NCBI RefSeq assembly: GCF_902499555.1
Contig: NZ_CABVMM010000006.1
Span: 186,001 to 250,000 of the forward strand
Origin: Mesonia oceanica
GTDB lineage: Bacteria > Bacteroidota > Bacteroidia > Flavobacteriales > Flavobacteriaceae
DNA: 64,000 nucleotides
Direction of reading: 5' to 3'
The first letter of the stretch is position 1; each line of letters opens with the position of its first letter. The notes under the pieces were generated by a model, which saw nothing but the letters and a program-made list of their open reading frames with translations, was not told the DNA's origin and searched no databases. A program made the translations under genes and the position numbers. Shown here piece after piece: positions 7,765 to 15,929 of the stretch.

Positions 7765-9756
7765 CTAGCGAATCGTAAGTACTGCTCTAATTTTATCGCC
7801 AATGCTTCTGTAGAGATCTTTGTATTGCATGATTTCTTCGATGATTTCACGGTGGTGTTCTCCTATATTTTCTTTGGTTACCCCCAACAATTCTTCAATC
7901 TTTTCATAAATCAACAAATGGCGCAATCGTAAAATAGCATCATCTACTTGTTCTGGTTTTAATTGATCTAAGTTAGCCACAAAAATATCTTGTGTAGACC
8001 AACGGGAAAGGGAGTATTTTTCGTATTCAATTAAGATATCGACAAACTTTGGCACAATATCTTTTTCTAACTTATTCATGAATTTATCCACCTCCAACGA
8101 ATCTTTATTGAGCAGCTCATTGATTAATTCATTATACAGGTATTTAAATTCTGTATCAGTAAAAGAAATTTCATCTTCCTGAAGATCTAAATAAATCTTC
8201 TCATAGACTTTTCTTTCTTTGGTTTCCGATTTTAAAATTAGTTCTGATTCTTCATTTTCTTCCAAGTAAAATTCTTCAAAGCCGGCTTTTTCATTCCCAA
8301 AGTGAATTAACAAACTAATAATATAGCGCTCAATTTCATACTTTTGATTGACTTTTGGCACCGGTTTTTGTTCATTTTTCACCGCTTGCATGGTTTTTTG
8401 TTGCGGAGCTGAACCTCTGGAATTTTCCCGGTCTTTTTTAGACATTAACTGCGCCAAGGAACTGTACAACACTTCTTCTGAAACATCCATGATGCGGGTA
8501 CATTCTTTCAGGTAAATTTCCTGCTGAATGCGGTCCGGTATCTTGGAAATACTATTGACCATATCCCGAATAACTTCTGCTTTTTTAATTGGGTCGCCTT
8601 GCGCTTGATTGACCAAAAGGGAAGCTTTAAAGCTGATAAAATCTTTTGAATTTTGCTGAAGAAACTCCTGGATATCTTCTTGGGTATTTGCTTTGGCAAA
8701 ACTATCGGGATCTTCCCCTTCTGGGAAAGCACAAACTTTCACGTTCATGCCCTGTTCCAAAATTAAATCTACCCCTCGTAAGGAAGCGCGAAGCCCGGCG
8801 GCATCTCCATCAAAAAGTACGGTAATATTTTTGGTGAGTCGATTGATAAGTCGAATTTGTTCTGGAGTTAAGGCCGTACCAGAAGAAGCCACCACATTTT
8901 CAATTCCCGCTTGATGCATTTGAATAACATCGGTATAACCTTCTACCAAATAACAATTATCTTCTTTGGCAATACTTTGTTTAGCATAATAAATCCCGTA
9001 AAGCACTTTACTTTTATGGTAAATATCACTTTCCGGAGAATTTAAATATTTCGCAGCTTTTTTGTCATTATTCAGAATTCGGCCTCCAAAACCAAGCGTT
9101 CGTCCCGACATGGAATGAATAGGAAACATCACCCGTCCTTTGAATCGGTCAAATTTTTTGGTTGCTGAACCCGCTGCTTTGTCACCTTTAACGATGGTAA
9201 GTCCGGTTTTTTCTAAAAACTCTAATTGATATCCTTTTTTTAAAGCCTCTTCGGTAAAAGCATCCCAAACGTCTGGGGAATATCCCAAATCGAATTTCTC
9301 GATGGTTTCCATGCTAAAGCCACGCTCCTTAAAGTAACTTAAACCTATGGCTTTTCCTTGTTCAGTTTTTAAAAGTTTTTTGTGAAAAAATTCATTTGCG
9401 AATTCTGAAACCAGAAACATACTTTCACGCTCATCGGCTTGTTGTTTTTGCTCATCAGTTTGCTCGGTTTCTTCAATTTCTATCCCATATTTTTTAGCCA
9501 GGTATTTAATGGCTTCGGGATAATTAAAGTGTTCGTGTTCCATTAAAAATGCGACCGCATTTCCGCCTTTACCACTACTAAAGTCCTTCCAGATTTGTTT
9601 TACGGGCGAAACCATAAAACTTGGGGTACGTTCATCGGTAAACGGACTTAAACCTTTATAATTGGTACCTGATTTTTTTAACTGTACAAAATCGCCAATA
9701 ACCTCTTCTACACGAGCGGCATCGAATACTTGATCTATGGTCGATTTTTTTATCAT
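7765..9756 (-). CDS. dnaG: DNA primase DnaG
   Basis: DnaG makes RNA primers for replication. The 663-residue protein has an N-terminal CHC2-like domain (about 5-95), the catalytic Toprim core with EGYTD (about 272) and DGDAAG (about 316), and a C-terminal helicase-interaction region. The zinc-binding residues of the CHC2 domain are missing: the expected Cys and His of the first pair are Ser37 and Thr40, and the second pair falls in FSSGKGG without cysteines. The fold-defining blocks PSFMVSP and GGNAVAFLM remain. A -7 box TACTTTTG (9796..9789) lies 32 bases upstream of the ATG. Confidence 0.95.
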   Translation of the reverse strand: MIKKSTIDQVFDAARVEEVIGDFVQLKKSGTNYKGLSPFTDERTPSFMVSPVKQIWKDFSSGKGGNAVAFLMEHEHFNYPEAIKYLAKKYGIEIEETEQTDEQKQQADERESMFLVSEFANEFFHKKLLKTEQGKAIGLSYFKERGFSMETIEKFDLGYSPDVWDAFTEEALKKGYQLEFLEKTGLTIVKGDKAAGSATKKFDRFKGRVMFPIHSMSGRTLGFGGRILNNDKKAAKYLNSPESDIYHKSKVLYGIYYAKQSIAKEDNCYLVEGYTDVIQMHQAGIENVVASSGTALTPEQIRLINRLTKNITVLFDGDAAGLRASLRGVDLILEQGMNVKVCAFPEGEDPDSFAKANTQEDIQEFLQQNSKDFISFKASLLVNQAQGDPIKKAEVIRDMVNSISKIPDRIQQEIYLKECTRIMDVSEEVLYSSLAQLMSKKDRENSRGSAPQQKTMQAVKNEQKPVPKVNQKYEIERYIISLLIHFGNEKAGFEEFYLEENEESELILKSETKERKVYEKIYLDLQEDEISFTDTEFKYLYNELINELLNKDSLEVDKFMNKLEKDIVPKFVDILIEYEKYSLSRWSTQDIFVANLDQLKPEQVDDAILRLRHLLIYEKIEELLGVTKENIGEHHREIIEEIMQYKDLYRSIGDKIRAVLTIR

Positions 9757-9788
9757 TTCAGCTTAAATTCTTGGAAAGTTTCAATTTG

Positions 9789-9796
9789 CAAAAGTA
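9789..9796 (-). promoter_or_regulatory. -7 promoter box TACTTTTG for dnaG
   Basis: Plus-strand CAAAAGTA reads TACTTTTG on the minus strand, matching TAnnTTTG, with 32 bases to the dnaG ATG. The -33 element is not evident because the upstream stretch is the terminator hairpin of the next gene. Confidence 0.5.
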
Positions 9797-9802
9797 CTAA
9801 AA

Positions 9803-9836
9803 TAAAAAAGGATATGAATTAGCTCATATCCTTTTC
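9803..9836 (-). terminator. Rho-independent terminator of the outer-membrane protein gene
   Basis: An inverted repeat AAAGGATATGA / TCATATCCTTT, followed on the minus strand by a T-rich run, lies 35 bases after the stop codon at 9871. It separates this gene from dnaG. Confidence 0.8.
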
Positions 9837-9870
9837 AACATTTAAAATAAACTCATTAAAAGGAACAATT

Positions 9871-10947
9871 TTACAGAGAAACTCTAACTCCCAATGAAAC
9901 ATTATGTTGCTCTACTGGATTGTCTTTAAACAAAGTGTTTAAATCGTATTTTGCATATAGCATCCAATCGCCGTAACCAATATATCCACTAAGTCCGTAG
10001 ATAAACTTTTCTACATTGTAATCTTCTTTTATTTTCTCTTTTTTATTTTCTCCGTTCTCTTCATACTTTAATTTTTGCTTCGCTCCTAAATTTAAACCTG
10101 CATAAGCTCCTAAACCAACTTTAAAATGATCTAGATTATAATAAGCCGATTCTGAATTGTATTGCGTCGTAGCTTTTCCAAATTCAAAATGAACAGGTAA
10201 AACAAGGTTATAAACATTTAGTTTAGCTTTATCTAATTGATAGGGATACTCTTCTAAAATGGTTTGATCTTCATCTTCTACAAAATACCTATTGTCTTTG
10301 GCTTTTATTCCATTCATTTGCACACTGAAACCATAATTAAATCTAATAGAACCCGCTTTATTCAATATCGTTTGCCAACCATATCCTATTTCAAAAAAAC
10401 GGCTACCTCCCAATTCATAAGGCGAATCACTTAAGGAAACATCATCTATTAACGAGTGATTCAGTCCAAAAGCAACTAAAACTTCACTACGAGTTCTATC
10501 GGGTATAGAATCATAATCTTTTCTCACATCATTTTTCTTATCATACCTTAAAAACTCTAAAGAAGTATAATACTCGTCTATTTCTTGTGTTTCTTCTCCA
10601 TCTTCACCTTCCACATCTTTGGCATTTCGTTGTAATAGTGCGATGTTTTCATCAATAATATTCATTTGATTTTGAATATTAAGGGCTCGCTTTTCAGCTG
10701 CTTCCCTTTTTAAAACTGCTGCTTCTGTGGCCGTAATTTCATTATCTTCTAAACGTTCGTTAATAGCTTCAACTTCTTCCCGGAGTTTGTCTTTCTCTAA
10801 TTTTTCAATCTTATTTTTTTGTTTTTGAAGTTCTTCAATTTTTAATTCAATATTATTTTTTGACGTTATTTGAATAACCTGAGCTTGAAGTTGATAGCCC
10901 ATGACTGTCACTAAAAATAAACTTACACTAATGATAATTGTTTTCAT
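9871..10947 (-). CDS. Secreted coiled-coil plus outer-membrane beta-barrel protein of unknown function
   Basis: A 358-residue exported protein with a signal peptide ending near QAQ (about 23). A long charged coiled coil follows (about 28-110, rich in Lys, Glu and Leu), then alternating aromatic/polar segments typical of a small outer-membrane beta-barrel, ending SLGVRVSL with a C-terminal hydrophobic strand. I recognise no named family. It lies downstream of a sigma factor and an anti-sigma-like gene on the same strand, so it may be a target or part of the same envelope-response unit; that link is inference. Confidence 0.7.
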   Translation of the reverse strand: MKTIIISVSLFLVTVMGYQLQAQVIQITSKNNIELKIEELQKQKNKIEKLEKDKLREEVEAINERLEDNEITATEAAVLKREAAEKRALNIQNQMNIIDENIALLQRNAKDVEGEDGEETQEIDEYYTSLEFLRYDKKNDVRKDYDSIPDRTRSEVLVAFGLNHSLIDDVSLSDSPYELGGSRFFEIGYGWQTILNKAGSIRFNYGFSVQMNGIKAKDNRYFVEDEDQTILEEYPYQLDKAKLNVYNLVLPVHFEFGKATTQYNSESAYYNLDHFKVGLGAYAGLNLGAKQKLKYEENGENKKEKIKEDYNVEKFIYGLSGYIGYGDWMLYAKYDLNTLFKDNPVEQHNVSLGVRVSL

Positions 10948-11040
10948 AATTTTTTAATGTTAAGCACTTCGCTCCTACCCTTCCCTATCGGAAGGGAAGA
11001 AACGTTGTGGATTGATGAATGATTATTTAAATTGATTGAT

Positions 11041-11823
11041 TTATTCGATAACAGTAGATTTCACCTGATGGAAGCCATTTTCGAGCGCCAACCAGACCTT
11101 TTCTTTAAAGCTTTGTTTATCTTCTACCTCAATATGCTCCAGTAAATCTTCAGCATTGACGAGATTGTAAGGATTTTCAAAATTCCTTAGTTTGGCTTTT
11201 TCTTGTGCTCTTTCAAGTAATTGTTCTACTTCGGCATCAAGGGCTTGAGTTTCTAAAGTTGCCAATTGCCTATCTTCTACTTCCAATGGAACTGTTTTTT
11301 CTATGTCTTCTGTTAGCTGAAGTTCTTCAGAAACCAATACTTCTTTTTTAATTTGGAACTCGTTTTCTTTCTTTTCAGTAATTTTTACTGGAGAAGCTTT
11401 TACATTTTCAGCGATCAAGTTTTCCTTTTCTTTTTCCTCTTGGGTTGCACTGGAATTATCTTTAAGCTGAACTTTAGTTTCTGTTAATTGAGTAGACTCG
11501 ACTTCCATTTTTTCATCTTTCATAATGGTATTTGATCCTCTTGAATCATGTTGCTCTACCTTCTTTATTTCTTCTGAAGAATTACCGTTAACCACTTTTG
11601 GTGTTACTTTTACATATGAATCATTAAACACCAAGGAGGTTAATAAGATACCGGCTAAAAAACTTGCGGCAATCCCAAGCCACCAGTATTTTTTGGTAGA
11701 TTTGGTTTCTTTGTCATCCAATTGAGCATTCAATTTATCCCAAGAATTTAAAGAGGGATTGATTTCTCTTCGCTCTAATTGTTCTCTTATTTTTTTATCA
11801 AAATTATTCTCCTGCATAACCAT
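11041..11823 (-). CDS. Single-pass membrane protein, probable anti-sigma factor
   Basis: The 260-residue protein has a short N-terminal cytoplasmic region (about 1-45, containing NPSLNSWDKLNAQLDD), one membrane segment (about 47-67, YWWLGIAASFLAGILLTSLV) and a long, acidic, low-complexity Glu/Lys/Thr-rich periplasmic tail. This topology and the 20-bp overlap with the upstream sigma factor gene point to an anti-sigma factor. No zinc-binding ZAS motif is present. Two ATG codons two residues apart (11823 and 11817) could each be the start. Confidence 0.7.
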   Translation of the reverse strand: MVMQENNFDKKIREQLERREINPSLNSWDKLNAQLDDKETKSTKKYWWLGIAASFLAGILLTSLVFNDSYVKVTPKVVNGNSSEEIKKVEQHDSRGSNTIMKDEKMEVESTQLTETKVQLKDNSSATQEEKEKENLIAENVKASPVKITEKKENEFQIKKEVLVSEELQLTEDIEKTVPLEVEDRQLATLETQALDAEVEQLLERAQEKAKLRNFENPYNLVNAEDLLEHIEVEDKQSFKEKVWLALENGFHQVKSTVIE

Positions 11824-12370
11824 TTTTTAAAGTAGGTTTCACTTTTTCCTGTAACAACTTTCTAGCTTTTGAAAGTTGCGATTTAGAAGTGCCTTCAGAA
11901 ATATTCAACATTTTTGCAATTTCCTGATGCTTATAACCTTCTACTGCGTAAAGCATAAAAACTGCTTTATAACCTTCGGGCAATTCATCTATTTTTTGCT
12001 GAAGAAAATCTACTTCTTCGTTAGACTGAAAAGTATTCGAGCTAGAAGCATTTATTTCTTTTTCTATTTCTTCAGAAAAGTTCATTTGTTTCTGAACCCT
12101 TAAAAAATCGATTGCTTCCCTGACCATAATTTTTCTTATCCAGCCTTCAAAACTCCCTTCACTTCGAAAATTAGAAAGGTTATTAAAAACTTTAAAAAAT
12201 CCTTTCAGCATCACATCTTCTGCAAAATGAAGATCTTTTACGTACATCCTACAAACACTCAACATTTTAGGTGAATAGGTTTCATAAAGACTTTGCTGCG
12301 CCTTCCTATCTTTTTTAAGCGCTTTCTTAATAAGTCTTTTTTCGTTGTTATGTAATTGAATTACTTTCAC
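11804..12370 (-). CDS. ECF-type RNA polymerase sigma factor
   Basis: A 188-residue sigma-70 family protein of the extracytoplasmic-function group. Region 2 covers about 25-95 (YSPKMLSVCRMYVKDLHFAEDVM and EGWIRKIMVREAIDFLR) and region 4 about 130-180 (LPEGYKAVFMLY with helix-turn-helix HQEIAKMLNISEGTSKSQL). Its end overlaps the anti-sigma-like gene by 20 bp, a usual arrangement for a sigma/anti-sigma pair. The stimulus and regulon are not visible from sequence. Confidence 0.93.
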   Translation of the reverse strand: MKVIQLHNNEKRLIKKALKKDRKAQQSLYETYSPKMLSVCRMYVKDLHFAEDVMLKGFFKVFNNLSNFRSEGSFEGWIRKIMVREAIDFLRVQKQMNFSEEIEKEINASSSNTFQSNEEVDFLQQKIDELPEGYKAVFMLYAVEGYKHQEIAKMLNISEGTSKSQLSKARKLLQEKVKPTLKNGYAGE

Positions 12371-12789
12371 CCGTTTTGTTTAGAGCTTCTATTTACATAG
12401 ACGAAGGTAAACTAAAAATGGTTGCCTGAAGAAAATATTTTTTTGAAATAATCTCACTAAATACTGATAAACAGATATTTATAAAACCAAAAAATATTCA
12501 TCATAGGGATCATTATATTTTTTTTATTCTGGACCACACCCGCAATTATCTTACTACATAGAAAACAAAATCTTGAAGATGCGCCCCTAAATCAAGCCCG
12601 CCTGCCGAACGGTCGGGTTCAGGGTGACGATACAATTTATGATGAACACGTTTAGAAAATATTAGCAGAAAGAAATTCTGAAATAATAAAAGTTAGCTTG
12701 AAATGAATTGGAAGATTAAAAAAACATTTTCTAAAACAAGTTCTCGACTCTGCCTGCCTACCGGCTATGCAAGCTCGAACAGACAAAAC
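12371..12789. repeat. 419-bp spacer holding repeat D2 with an inserted palindrome (P2) and a decayed palindrome (P3)
   Basis: The first 200 bases upstream of the sigma gene are AT-rich and show no clear promoter. At 12586-12634 lies a copy of repeat D whose arms CCCTAAATCAAG and TTCAGGGTGACGATAC match copy D3 at 55144-55171 but are separated by a 21-bp GC-rich palindrome at 12597-12617. A degenerate palindrome of the same kind (CTGCCTGCCTACCGGC) is at 12750-12775. No coding potential was seen. Confidence 0.6.
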
Positions 12790-13767
12790 TTATTTTTTAC
12801 GGTCGATCACGTAATTCATCATTAATTCTAAAGATTGTTTGTAGGGAGAATCGGGATAAGATTTTAATTTATGAAAAGCTTCTTGTTGAAACTCCTTCAT
12901 TTTTGCTACCGCATATTCCAGTCCACCACTATTTTTCACAAACTGAATCACTTCTTTTACCCGTTTGCTATCTTTATTGTGATTTTTCACCGAATTAATC
13001 AGCCATCTTCGGTCTTTTTCGGAAGCATGATTAAGTGTATAAATTAAAGGAAGGGTCATTTTCTGTTCCTTAATGTCTATTCCCGTAGGTTTTCCTATTT
13101 TTTCTTCGCCATAATCAAATAAATCATCTTTTATCTGAAAGGCCATTCCTATTAACTCTCCAAACTTTCGCATGCGTTCCACATGTTTTGAGTCCGGTTT
13201 TACGGAAGCTGCCCCTAAACTACAACATGCGGCAATTAAGGTAGCGGTTTTTTGACGGATAATATCGTAATAGATTTCTTCGGTAATATCCAGTTTCCGG
13301 GCTTTTTCTATTTGAAGCAATTCGCCTTCACTCATTTCACGTACCGCTACGGAAATGATTTTCAGCAAATCAAAATCATTATTATCGATGGAAAGCAAAA
13401 GTCCTTTAGAAAGTAGGTAATCGCCTACAAGTACAGCAATCTTATTTTTCCACAGGGCATTAATCGAGAAAAAACCACGCCGACGATTAGAATCGTCTAC
13501 TACATCGTCATGAACCAGCGTCGCGGTATGAATTAATTCGATCACCGAAGCACCACGATACGTACGATCGTTCACTTCTCCTCCGGAAACCATTTTAGAA
13601 ACCAAAAACACAAACATAGGCCGCATTTGTTTTCCTTTGCGGTTCACTACATAATGGGTAATCCTATTAAGTAAGGCTACTTTGGAAGACATCGAAAGCC
13701 GGAACTTTTTTTCAAAAAGTTCCATTTCGAAATTAATAGGGGCTTTTATTTGCGCTATGGGTTTCAC
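12790..13767 (-). CDS. Polyprenyl (octaprenyl-type) diphosphate synthase
   Basis: A trans-polyprenyl diphosphate synthase that elongates farnesyl or geranylgeranyl diphosphate, most likely for the menaquinone side chain. Both Asp-rich motifs are present in the 325 residues: DDVVD near 87 and DDLFD near 214. The product length cannot be set from sequence. The start is a GTG at 13767; the resulting N-terminus (MKPIAQIKAPI) fits relatives. A TATATTTG -7 box ends only eight bases upstream, implying a very short 5' leader. Confidence 0.93.
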   Translation of the reverse strand: MKPIAQIKAPINFEMELFEKKFRLSMSSKVALLNRITHYVVNRKGKQMRPMFVFLVSKMVSGGEVNDRTYRGASVIELIHTATLVHDDVVDDSNRRRGFFSINALWKNKIAVLVGDYLLSKGLLLSIDNNDFDLLKIISVAVREMSEGELLQIEKARKLDITEEIYYDIIRQKTATLIAACCSLGAASVKPDSKHVERMRKFGELIGMAFQIKDDLFDYGEEKIGKPTGIDIKEQKMTLPLIYTLNHASEKDRRWLINSVKNHNKDSKRVKEVIQFVKNSGGLEYAVAKMKEFQQEAFHKLKSYPDSPYKQSLELMMNYVIDRKK

Positions 13768-13775
13768 TTAGGTTG

Positions 13776-13783
13776 CAAATATA
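13776..13783 (-). promoter_or_regulatory. -7 promoter box TATATTTG abutting the polyprenyl synthase start
   Basis: Plus-strand CAAATATA reads TATATTTG on the minus strand, with eight bases to the GTG start codon. If used, transcription would begin within a few bases of the start codon. No -33 TTG was found. Confidence 0.45.
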
Positions 13784-13845
13784 GTATTTCGAGTGGTATA
13801 TTATTAAAATTGAAAACTGAAATTGCGCTTATAAATGAATGATTC

Positions 13846-14065
13846 TTCAGTTCGGGTGATTTTGTGAAGTGGAACGAAGCAGAATTATAGCGAGAACTTA
13901 ATGTTTCTTCAAGTCTATTCTCGATATATTTTCTTTACTGGCCTGCCTGCCGGCAGGCAGTCATTTTGGATCATGGTATGAATTTTCAAGGAAAATTCAT
14001 ACCGAAATGCTACCAAAATGGAAACTTCGATACAAAATCTTTTGCAAAGATTTCACTCAGTCTCC
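13846..14065. repeat. About 220-bp intergenic repeat family B, copy B1
   Basis: This segment matches 18190-18415 over its whole length in the same orientation, with shared blocks such as GTGATTTTGTGAAGTG, GAATTTTCAAGGAAAATT and TTTGCAAAGATTTCACTCAG. In its middle lies the palindrome CTGCCTGCCGGCAGGCAG at 13943-13960. It occupies most of the 447-bp gap between the polyprenyl synthase gene and the S74 protein gene; the remainder (14066-14153) holds GGGAAGG-type short inverted repeats and no gene. Confidence 0.75.
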
Positions 14066-14153
14066 ACCCTTCCGACTTATTTCACTTTGCTACATAAGTC
14101 ACCTTCCCTTACCAGGGAAGGAGCTTCTTACTTTTTGCAAAAATTAAAATTCC

Positions 14154-14190
14154 ATAAAAAAACCTGTAGTACAAAATGACACTACAGGCT
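14154..14190 (-). terminator. Terminator of the S74-domain protein gene
   Basis: The stem CCTGTAG / CTACAGG (14163-14169 and 14182-14188) is followed on the minus strand by seven or more T residues, 25 bases after the stop codon at 14215. Confidence 0.85.
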
Positions 14191-14214
14191 TCAAGAATTA
14201 TCAAAAAACTTAAC

Positions 14215-15711
14215 TTATTTTACAATCATCTTTTTACTGATGATTTCTTGATTACCACTTACTAAACTATATAGGTACATTCCTGCTCCAAATTCATCGG
14301 CAGTGATTTCAATTTTACCTTCTTGTTCCCTTAATTGATATTCCTTTAAGAAATTCCCGGTCATATCAAAAATCATAATAGAAGCTGATTTTGCGCCTTC
14401 GGGTAAACGATATTCGATCACCGATCTTCCCTCAAAAGGATTAGGGTAGTTTTGTGCTAAATAGTAAGATTCTTTCATCAGCAAGGCTTTATCTTCGGTA
14501 CTTAAACTGCTGGTTTCGTTAAACACTAGGGTTTGCCCTTTTTGGTTTAACTCTCCTTTTAAAAACTCTACTTCTTCAGAAAGTTCTTTAACCGATTGTA
14601 CCAGCAACGGGATTAAATCTTGGTAACGTACCGATTTAAATTCATACTCTCCGGTAATATTCCCTTCTTTATCAAAAACTGGTTTTTTAATGTCTCTCAC
14701 CAATTCTGGGAAAACTTCTTCCAGTTCTTGTGCTAATAACCCATGTTGTAAACCGGAAGGAAGCGTCACATTTTTATTTTCTTTAAAGGTATAACGTACA
14801 GGATTTAACTTTCTCATGCTCTCCAAGACTTCATAATCCTCTTCCGATTCTATATTTTCTTTTAATTTGCGGTCAGAACCGTAAAATAAATTACCGGTAA
14901 CTTCTACATCCCCTTCAAAAAAACCAGCGTAATCGTTAGAGGCACTTGTGCCTGAGGATTGTCCATAAATAGAGTAACTAGTGGTTGAATTTTCGGCAAA
15001 CCCACTTACACCAATAGCCGTAGCACCTCCACCAGTAGCTCTTCCTAAAACACCTGTAAAATTAGCAGTCGACCCTACCTGACTTAAGCCTCCTGCTTGA
15101 GCCTGAAAATTACCACCATAATAAATACGTCGTCTGAAATTAGAATTTGATAACTGTCCATAAGTATTAACTCTCAAACCTGAAGTTCTACCACCAGCAG
15201 AACTAGATGAACCATTTTCAACAAGAACTTTTTCTGGACTTAAAATAGTAGGGAATAAAGAACTTGAAGAAATAGGGGTATTATTAAAAACCGTAGATCC
15301 ATCACTTTTCATGGTAACCATAACATTAGAATCAGTAGAGGTAAAACTATTCGCAACACGGAACTCTAAATTACTTGATCCATTTCTTATCCATTGAATA
15401 CGAGGGTTGTTGTTACTTACATCGTTATAGCCTAAGGTAAAGGCTTTATCACCGTTTTGCAAGCGTAAACCAAACACGGTTTGAGAGCCGGTATTTAAAC
15501 GGCCTAACGACCACCAACGATCATTAGCAGTAAAACCAAAACCACCTTGATCTAATTGCGTCACAATCCCGGGACGAAAGCGAAAAGCTTCCCCCGTAGT
15601 AGAAGGAGGACTAGAAATAGAGGTGGAAACAGGCCCATTAGATTGATTGTTTTGGGCTATCCCATAAAGCCCCATCAACAACACACTGAAAAGAAGAGTA
15701 ATTTTTTTCAT
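14215..15711 (-). CDS. T9SS-exported protein with an endosialidase-type chaperone (Peptidase S74) domain
   Basis: The 498-residue protein has a signal peptide ending near YGIAQ (about 20), then a glycine/serine-rich, beta-structured region (about 40-275). An intramolecular chaperone domain of the S74 family begins at SDRKLKENI near 279 and includes GLLAQELEEVFPELV. A coiled-coil segment follows, then a type A T9SS sorting domain (about 420-498, with AQNYPNPF and ending SKKMIVK). In phage tail proteins this chaperone domain helps trimer folding and cuts itself at the Ser-Asp bond; the same bond is present here. The function on the cell surface is unknown. Confidence 0.85.
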   Translation of the reverse strand: MKKITLLFSVLLMGLYGIAQNNQSNGPVSTSISSPPSTTGEAFRFRPGIVTQLDQGGFGFTANDRWWSLGRLNTGSQTVFGLRLQNGDKAFTLGYNDVSNNNPRIQWIRNGSSNLEFRVANSFTSTDSNVMVTMKSDGSTVFNNTPISSSSLFPTILSPEKVLVENGSSSSAGGRTSGLRVNTYGQLSNSNFRRRIYYGGNFQAQAGGLSQVGSTANFTGVLGRATGGGATAIGVSGFAENSTTSYSIYGQSSGTSASNDYAGFFEGDVEVTGNLFYGSDRKLKENIESEEDYEVLESMRKLNPVRYTFKENKNVTLPSGLQHGLLAQELEEVFPELVRDIKKPVFDKEGNITGEYEFKSVRYQDLIPLLVQSVKELSEEVEFLKGELNQKGQTLVFNETSSLSTEDKALLMKESYYLAQNYPNPFEGRSVIEYRLPEGAKSASIMIFDMTGNFLKEYQLREQEGKIEITADEFGAGMYLYSLVSGNQEIISKKMIVK

Positions 15712-15929
15712 AATTATTATTTTTAATTAAAATTATATTATAAACTTAAATAAAATAGTATATAACTTTACATAATTTACAATAATTTAACTTAAAATTA
15801 ATTAAAATTTTTTTATAATTAATTTTGTAAAAACTCAAGAACTTAAAATTATTAATCCTAAAAATTTTGATAATTATTTGAAAATAGTTAATTTCATTTA
15901 ACTAAATATTAATCATTAAATAATAATTT

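Noticed and set aside
7699..7932. 77-codon plus-strand open frame at the end of dnaG
   Set aside because: It begins in a repeat spacer and runs antisense through the dnaG coding end; no recognisable protein.
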